64,000 nt of DNA from Corallococcus macrosporus (GTDB lineage Bacteria; Myxococcota; Myxococcia; Myxococcales; Myxococcaceae): assembly GCF_017302985.1 (NCBI RefSeq), contig NZ_JAFIMU010000017.1:310001-374000 (forward strand). The letters run 5' to 3'. Both the position numbers and the translations under genes were made by a program. The notes below the pieces were generated by a model that was not told where the DNA came from, made no database searches, and saw only the letters and a list, made by a program, of their open reading frames with translations. Position 1 is the stretch's first letter. The number at the start of each line of letters is the position of its first letter. Shown here piece after piece: positions 59,603 through 64,000 of this stretch.

Positions 59603-60541
59603 ATGCAAATGCTGAAGTGGTTCGTGGGCGCGGTCGCGCTGTTTGCGCTCGCTTGCGGCGAGGTTTCCCAGCCGTCCACGCCGGTGATTCGCGACGGCGA
59701 GGGGCTTCTGGAGCTGCCGCTCGTGTCGACGTCGGCGGGGCGCAGCTACAAGCTGGTGGGTGCGACGTTCGCCATCACGGGACCGCAGAACGCCACCCTC
59801 ACGGACACGTCCGCGGAGTCGGTGAGCCTGCCGCTCATGGCCGGGACGTACTCCATCCAGATGAACGGCGATTGGCACGTGGAGCGCACGGACGCGCCGG
59901 GTGTCACGGTGCAGGCCACGCTGGTGTCGCCGAACCCGATGACGTTCACCCTGGGCGAGGGCGAGACGCGCCCGGTGCGCTTCCTGTTCAAGGTGCCGGG
60001 GGAGGCCTCCGCGAACGTGGGCATCGGCGTGGACTCCGGCGGCTGGATCACCGGAACCCTCCAGTTCGGGCCCCGCGACCCATCCCCGCCCGGAAGCCCG
60101 CCGGACCTCTTCGCCGACCTGGGCGGCAAGAGCGTTCCCTTTGTCATCAGCTACGAGTCATCGACGGTGACGCGGTCCACTGAGTACGGCTATCTCAAGC
60201 GCGTCAGCGTCCAGACGGGGCCCGTGGCGTTCCAGGTCGGGGGCTCGACCGGTGCGGTTTTCCAGCGGCAGTTCGCTGACGCGCTCCAGGGCCAGTCGAT
60301 GAGCTTCTTCATGGAGCCCTACACCATCTCCAGCGTGGTCGTGGGCCCGATCACCCTCCAGAACCTGGAGCGGGGCATCGGGGTCAGCATTGTTCTGAGA
60401 GCGCCCGGCCTTGGCATTGGCGCGGACGGTTTTCCGCTTCTGCAGTCCGCGGCCATCGAGGAGGGGTTCGTGACGCTTGCCACCTTCAGCGGGGGAAGCA
60501 TCAGCGGTCAGATCCTCAGCGGTACGTTCGCGCCGCGGTAG
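59603..60541 (+). CDS. Lipoprotein, unrecognised family, tandem copy 1
   Basis: A 312-residue lipoprotein with signal MLKWFVGAVALFALAC. The first half (YKLVGATFAITGPQNATLTD ... LPLMAGTYSIQMNGDWHVER ... FTLGEGETRPVRFLFKVP) looks like an Ig-like/collagen-binding-type beta-sandwich, ending VGIGVDSGGWITG. The second half is different and of unknown fold. Nearly the same first half is encoded again in the next gene. GGGGGAAG precedes the ATG. Surface location is likely; function is unknown. Confidence 0.78.
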   Translation: MQMLKWFVGAVALFALACGEVSQPSTPVIRDGEGLLELPLVSTSAGRSYKLVGATFAITGPQNATLTDTSAESVSLPLMAGTYSIQMNGDWHVERTDAPGVTVQATLVSPNPMTFTLGEGETRPVRFLFKVPGEASANVGIGVDSGGWITGTLQFGPRDPSPPGSPPDLFADLGGKSVPFVISYESSTVTRSTEYGYLKRVSVQTGPVAFQVGGSTGAVFQRQFADALQGQSMSFFMEPYTISSVVVGPITLQNLERGIGVSIVLRAPGLGIGADGFPLLQSAAIEEGFVTLATFSGGSISGQILSGTFAPR

Positions 60542-60609
60542 CACCTGGCACTGACGTCGGGTCATGCATCGTTGAAAGTCTTGTCATTGCCTTCATGAGA
60601 GGGGAGTCC

Positions 60610-61542
60610 ATGCAAATGCTGAAGTGGTTCGTGGGAGCGATTGCGCTGCTGGCGGTCGCGTGTGGTGAGGTTTCCGAGCCGTCGAAGCCCGTGATTCACG
60701 AGGGCGAGGGGCTCCTGGAGCTGCCGCTCGTGTCGACGTCGGCGGGGCGCAGCTACAAGCTGGTGGGTGCGACGTTCGCCATCACGGGACCGCAGAACGC
60801 CACCATCACGGACACGTCCGCGGAGTCGGTGAGCCTGCCGCTCACGGCCGGGACGTACTCCATCCAGATGAACGGTGACTGGCACGTGGAGCGCACGGAC
60901 GCCCCGGGCGTCGCGGTGCCCGCCACGCTGGTGTCGCCGAACCCGATGACGTTCACCCTGGGCGAGGGCGAGACGCGCCCGGTGCGCTTCCTGTTCAAGG
61001 TGCCGGAGGACGGCAACGCGAACGTGGGCATCGGCGTGGACTCCGGCGGCTGGATCACCGGCACCGTCCAGTTCGCGCCCCGTCCGCCGCCTTCGCCCGG
61101 CCTGCAGGACGTCTTCTACGAGCTGGCCGGCAAGAGCATTCCCTTCGCCATCAGCTTCGAGTCCGCGACCGTCACGCGGTCGGTGGAGTTCGGCCGCAAG
61201 CGCGTCACCATCGATACCGCGCCCGTGACCGTGCAGTTCGGCGGCGCCACCGGCACGGCCTTCCAGCAGCAGTTCGTCGCCGCGCTCCAGGGCCGCGTGA
61301 TGAACCTCCGCATCGAGACCTCCGGTCCGTCCGGCACCGTCGTGGAACCCATCCGCCTGGAGAACCTGGAGCGGGGCGTCTCTTTCGAGATCGAGCCCTC
61401 GCAGCTCAACCTGGGCGTGGACGCGGACGGCTACGCGCTGCTGCAGCCCACGGCCTTCAACAGCGGGTTCGCGGAGCTCTCCGCCCTCAACTCGCCGAGC
61501 GTCTCCGGTCCGCTGAGCAGCGGCACCTTCGCGCCGCGGTAG
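60610..61542 (+). CDS. Lipoprotein, unrecognised family, tandem copy 2
   Basis: A 310-residue paralogue of the gene before it, 68 bp downstream. Signal MLKWFVGAIALLAVAC. Residues to about 165 are nearly identical to copy 1, down to long runs of identical DNA and a similar stretch before the ATG (GGGGAGTCC). After WITGTVQFAP the two proteins drop to low similarity while keeping the same length and the same end (SGTFAPR). This mosaic is typical of duplicated surface proteins shuffled by recombination. Function unknown. Confidence 0.78.
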   Translation: MQMLKWFVGAIALLAVACGEVSEPSKPVIHEGEGLLELPLVSTSAGRSYKLVGATFAITGPQNATITDTSAESVSLPLTAGTYSIQMNGDWHVERTDAPGVAVPATLVSPNPMTFTLGEGETRPVRFLFKVPEDGNANVGIGVDSGGWITGTVQFAPRPPPSPGLQDVFYELAGKSIPFAISFESATVTRSVEFGRKRVTIDTAPVTVQFGGATGTAFQQQFVAALQGRVMNLRIETSGPSGTVVEPIRLENLERGVSFEIEPSQLNLGVDADGYALLQPTAFNSGFAELSALNSPSVSGPLSSGTFAPR

Positions 61543-61611
61543 CCCCTGGCGGAAGCCGCGGTCTATGACGTGGGCCGACACGCTGGGGTGTCAGCTCACG
61601 AAGGCCCGCGG

Positions 61612-63591
61612 ATGACTCAGAAGGCACGAAGCGGTTTCCTGCTGTCCGTCGCACTGCTGTTGCTGGCGCTCCCGCTGTCCGCGAGCGCGCTGACGTTCGT
61701 GAACCGGGGCGCCAGCACGGCGCCCCGGACGGTGTCCGCGGGCCAGACGGTCCAGTTCACCCTGGCCATGCAGTCCCCGGAGGCCGTCTCCGGCGTCACC
61801 GTGTCCTTCCAGGTGCGGCGGTACTCGGCGGACGGGATCATCTCCCCGTCCGCCGTCTACACGAAGACCGTGACGGGGCAGGCCTTCGCGGCGGGCGAGT
61901 CCAGGCAATACACCTGGGGCTACGTCATCCCAGCCACGCTGGTGACGGGGGACTACGCGTGGGTCACCCGCGCGACCAACGCCTCGGGCACCGTCGTCTA
62001 CCTGGACGTCGCGAAGACGGTCTCCAACTACACCTTCCACGTCGACGGCGTGCCCGAGAAGCGCTTCGTGCGCGGCATCAACATCATGGACCTGGGCAAC
62101 GCGGGCGGCGTGCTGCCGGGCACCTACGGCACCACCTACCCGAAGACGTCCCTGGAATCCCTCCAGCAGCTCAAGGCGCGCGGCCACACCGTCGTGCGCG
62201 TGCCCTTCATCTGGGAGCGCCTCCAGCCGGTGCCAGGCGGCGCGCTGAACACCGCCTACCTGGGCTACCTGATGGAGACGCTGGAGCACGCGAAGACCGC
62301 GGGCCTGGGCGTCATCGTGGACATGCACAACTACGCGCGCTTCACCTCCGGCGGCGTGCAGCGGCCCTTCGGCGGCGCGGGCGCTCCGACGGAGGCGCAG
62401 TACGCGGACGCCTGGCGGCGCATCTCCGCCGCCATCCGGGCCAGCCCGGCGGCGTACAGCGCCGTGTATGCCTATGACCTGATGAACGAGCCCCACGACC
62501 TGCCGTACGTGGAGGGCACCTTCTCCAACCCCGTCGCCTTCGCGAGCTTCGAGGCCGGCGTGGAGGGCTGGGTGGGCCGCGACACGACGAACACCACCGT
62601 GAGCCGCGTGGTACGCAACAACCAGGGCTCGCTGAAGGTCACCACTCCCGCCATCGCCAACGCCAGCACCGTGGTGCTGGGCGCCCGGGTGGTGGCGACG
62701 GTGAAGCGAGCCGCCTCCTCCGACGGCCCCACCTTCCAGGCGAAGGTCTTCGTGCCCACCACCACGCCCGGCTCGGCCGTGCGGGCGCGCATGGTGATGA
62801 TCGACAGCGCCTACAAGACCCGCTACGGCGAGCCCTTCGCGGTGACCCAGGGCGTGGACACACGCGTGTACTTCAAGCCCCCGGCGGACGCGTGGACGAA
62901 CAACCAGGGCGTGTCCGTGGAGTTCATCGTGGACGGCAACGACGGTAGTGCGCCGTTCGTCTTCTACGTGGACCACGTGGCCCAGGGCACGCAGTCCGGC
63001 GAGGCGTGGCCCGCGCGGGTCTGGGAGAAGTACTCGCAGGCCGCGGTGTCCGCCCTGCGCGACGCGGGGGACGGCAAGCTGCTGATGGTGGAGGGCTACT
63101 CCTACAGCTCCGCGGAGCGCTGGCCGGAGAACCATCCCCAGAAGTGGGTGTCCGACCCGATGAACAACATCATGTATCACGCGCACATCTACTTCGATGA
63201 CGCCTACAACGGCGGCGGCAAGTACGACGCTTCCCACGCCGTGGAGCTCACCCACGCGAAGAGCCTGGGCTACGCGACGGTGGGCCAGCTGAGCATCGCG
63301 CGGGTGAAGAAGTTCACGGACTGGGTGGCCGCGCAGGGCACGCAGGGCTTCATCGGCGAGTACGGCTGGCCCAACTCCGCCACCCAGCCGGGCGACGCCG
63401 CGGCCTGGAACGCGGACGGCGAGGAGTTCCTGCGCTTCCTCGACACGGTCGGCATGGGCGCGACGATGTGGGTGACGGGCACCTGGGAGCGGCTGCCGGA
63501 CCTCAACGTCAACGCCGCCTACCAGCTCACGCCCACCTTCGTGCCGCTGTCCCAGGCCCCGGTGCTCGAGGCGCACCCCGGCAATCCCTGA
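61612..63591 (+). CDS. GH5 endoglycanase with an insert inside the catalytic barrel
   Basis: A 659-residue secreted enzyme with a cleavable signal (FLLSVALLLLALPLSASA). An N-terminal beta-sandwich (~22-140; FVNRGASTAPRTVSAGQTVQF) precedes a GH5 barrel (FVRGINIMDLGNAGG, VVRVPFIWERLQPVPGG, VIVDMHNYARF). The acid/base is Glu293 in LMNEPHDLP, but the nucleophile Glu583 in FIGEYGW is 290 residues later, far more than the ~95-130 usual in GH5. The extra ~155 residues (~305-462; FEAGVEGWVGRDTTNTTVSR ... FVFYVDHVAQG) look like a CBM4/16-type carbohydrate-binding sandwich. Likely a secreted beta-glucanase. AAGG lies 8 nt before the ATG. Confidence 0.88.
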   Translation: MTQKARSGFLLSVALLLLALPLSASALTFVNRGASTAPRTVSAGQTVQFTLAMQSPEAVSGVTVSFQVRRYSADGIISPSAVYTKTVTGQAFAAGESRQYTWGYVIPATLVTGDYAWVTRATNASGTVVYLDVAKTVSNYTFHVDGVPEKRFVRGINIMDLGNAGGVLPGTYGTTYPKTSLESLQQLKARGHTVVRVPFIWERLQPVPGGALNTAYLGYLMETLEHAKTAGLGVIVDMHNYARFTSGGVQRPFGGAGAPTEAQYADAWRRISAAIRASPAAYSAVYAYDLMNEPHDLPYVEGTFSNPVAFASFEAGVEGWVGRDTTNTTVSRVVRNNQGSLKVTTPAIANASTVVLGARVVATVKRAASSDGPTFQAKVFVPTTTPGSAVRARMVMIDSAYKTRYGEPFAVTQGVDTRVYFKPPADAWTNNQGVSVEFIVDGNDGSAPFVFYVDHVAQGTQSGEAWPARVWEKYSQAAVSALRDAGDGKLLMVEGYSYSSAERWPENHPQKWVSDPMNNIMYHAHIYFDDAYNGGGKYDASHAVELTHAKSLGYATVGQLSIARVKKFTDWVAAQGTQGFIGEYGWPNSATQPGDAAAWNADGEEFLRFLDTVGMGATMWVTGTWERLPDLNVNAAYQLTPTFVPLSQAPVLEAHPGNP

Positions 63592-63617
63592 CGCCCCTCC
63601 GAGGACGCTGCGGGCCG

Positions 63618-64000
63618 CTACTTCGCGGTGCTGTTGCGGCCGAGGGTCACCTTGAGCTGACCTTGCTGCGCCGACGGCTGGCCCACGAAGTAGTAGCCAT
63701 CCACGAAGTTGAAGGTGTCGGCCCAGGGCACGGGGTTCCGGTAGCCGGTCTCGTCATGCTGGTGCGCGAAGAACGACGCGACGGAGGCGCTCTCCGAGTA
63801 GTTGGGGTCGAACAGGCCGATGTTGACGGTGTTGTCGCCGTAGTACTGGGACATCACGGTGACCGTGTCCGTCGCGGAGCCCGCGGGCCCGAGCACGCCG
63901 TTGTTGGAGAGCGACAGGAGTTGGGTGGAGTCGGGCGTGCTGATGACGACGTTCAGCGTGTTGGGCGTCGTGTTGACGATGGTGGTGTACAGCGAGTTCG
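63618..64000 (-). CDS. Unrecognised protein, C-terminal 127 residues (5' end outside window)
   Basis: The frame is open from the window edge to the stop at 63618 and reads as a beta-rich Asn/Thr/Ser-rich domain: NTTPNTLNVVISTPDSTQLL ... TDTVTVMSQYYGDNTVNIGL ... SVASFFAHQHDETGYRNPVP ... FVDGYYFVGQPSAQQGQLKV. Composition suggests an exported or surface protein, but the N-terminus is missing, so no signal can be checked. I do not recognise the family. It converges on the GH5 gene with a 26-bp gap. An apparent internal GTG at 63896 is not a credible start because the coding pattern continues upstream. Confidence 0.6.
   Translation of the reverse strand, partial: NSLYTTIVNTTPNTLNVVISTPDSTQLLSLSNNGVLGPAGSATDTVTVMSQYYGDNTVNIGLFDPNYSESASVASFFAHQHDETGYRNPVPWADTFNFVDGYYFVGQPSAQQGQLKVTLGRNSTAK

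Overview
The window is very GC-rich with strong third-position GC bias. It is packed with lipoproteins, FG-GAP and ELWxSDGT repeat proteins, Hanks-type Ser/Thr kinases, an FHA/sigma-54 activator and many secreted glycan hydrolases, plus a Cys-hydrophobic-RRRR (MYXO-CTERM-like) tail. This points to a predatory myxobacterium of the Myxococcaceae (Corallococcus/Myxococcus type). The genus is inferred from gene content, not from a marker gene. I saw no rRNA, tRNA, CRISPR array, insertion sequence or phage gene.

Layout. 0-4.4 kb: a secreted trypsin-like lipoprotein (cut by the window edge), an NTPase/winged-helix regulator and a histidine phosphatase. 4.8-20.6 kb: a Wzx/Wzy-type polysaccharide locus. 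It holds a PglF/WbpM-like 4,6-dehydratase, a PglE-like aminotransferase and a monotopic sugar-phosphate transferase, which together suggest an amino-dideoxy first sugar. Next come Wzx flippase, a GT4 transferase, Wzy polymerase, Wzc-like co-polymerase/kinase and Wza exporter, translationally coupled on the minus strand. Three FemAB/GNAT-like acyltransferases and an unrecognised secreted helical lipoprotein flank them. 20.6-27.7 kb: Zn-alcohol dehydrogenase with a divergent AraC regulator, a HEXXH lipoprotein, a TPR-like lipoprotein, an ATP-grasp protein and a beta-lactamase-fold protein that has lost its catalytic motifs. 27.7-29.9 kb: a large Lys/Ala/Ser/Pro-rich disordered protein.

30-35 kb: GH26-like and GH5 enzymes with binding modules and a MYXO-CTERM-like surface protein. 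35-42.6 kb: signalling, with a GntR regulator next to palindromic repeats, a PEGA/barrel protein coupled to a PEGA-tailed kinase, an FHA sigma-54 activator starting on top of that kinase's start, a 0.7-kb array of about 74-bp degenerate tandem repeats and a second kinase. 42.8-52.6 kb: GH5 and GH18 hydrolases, a zinc-ribbon/FSFG-linker/caspase-like protein and two giant repeat lipoproteins.

52.7-59.5 kb: housekeeping and oxidative stress genes: transaldolase and transketolase (divergent), catalase with an ankyrin partner, divergent OxyR with an OxyR-type box over its own start, and RraA. 59.6-64 kb: a tandem pair of lipoproteins with near-identical front halves, a GH5 enzyme whose barrel is split by a binding-module-like insert, and a partial unknown gene.

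Main candidates for novelty: the hairpin that buries the aminotransferase ribosome site, the 74-bp repeat array, the Wzc with a degraded Walker A, the pseudo-beta-lactamase, the FSFG/caspase-like protein, and the GH5 with an internal insert.
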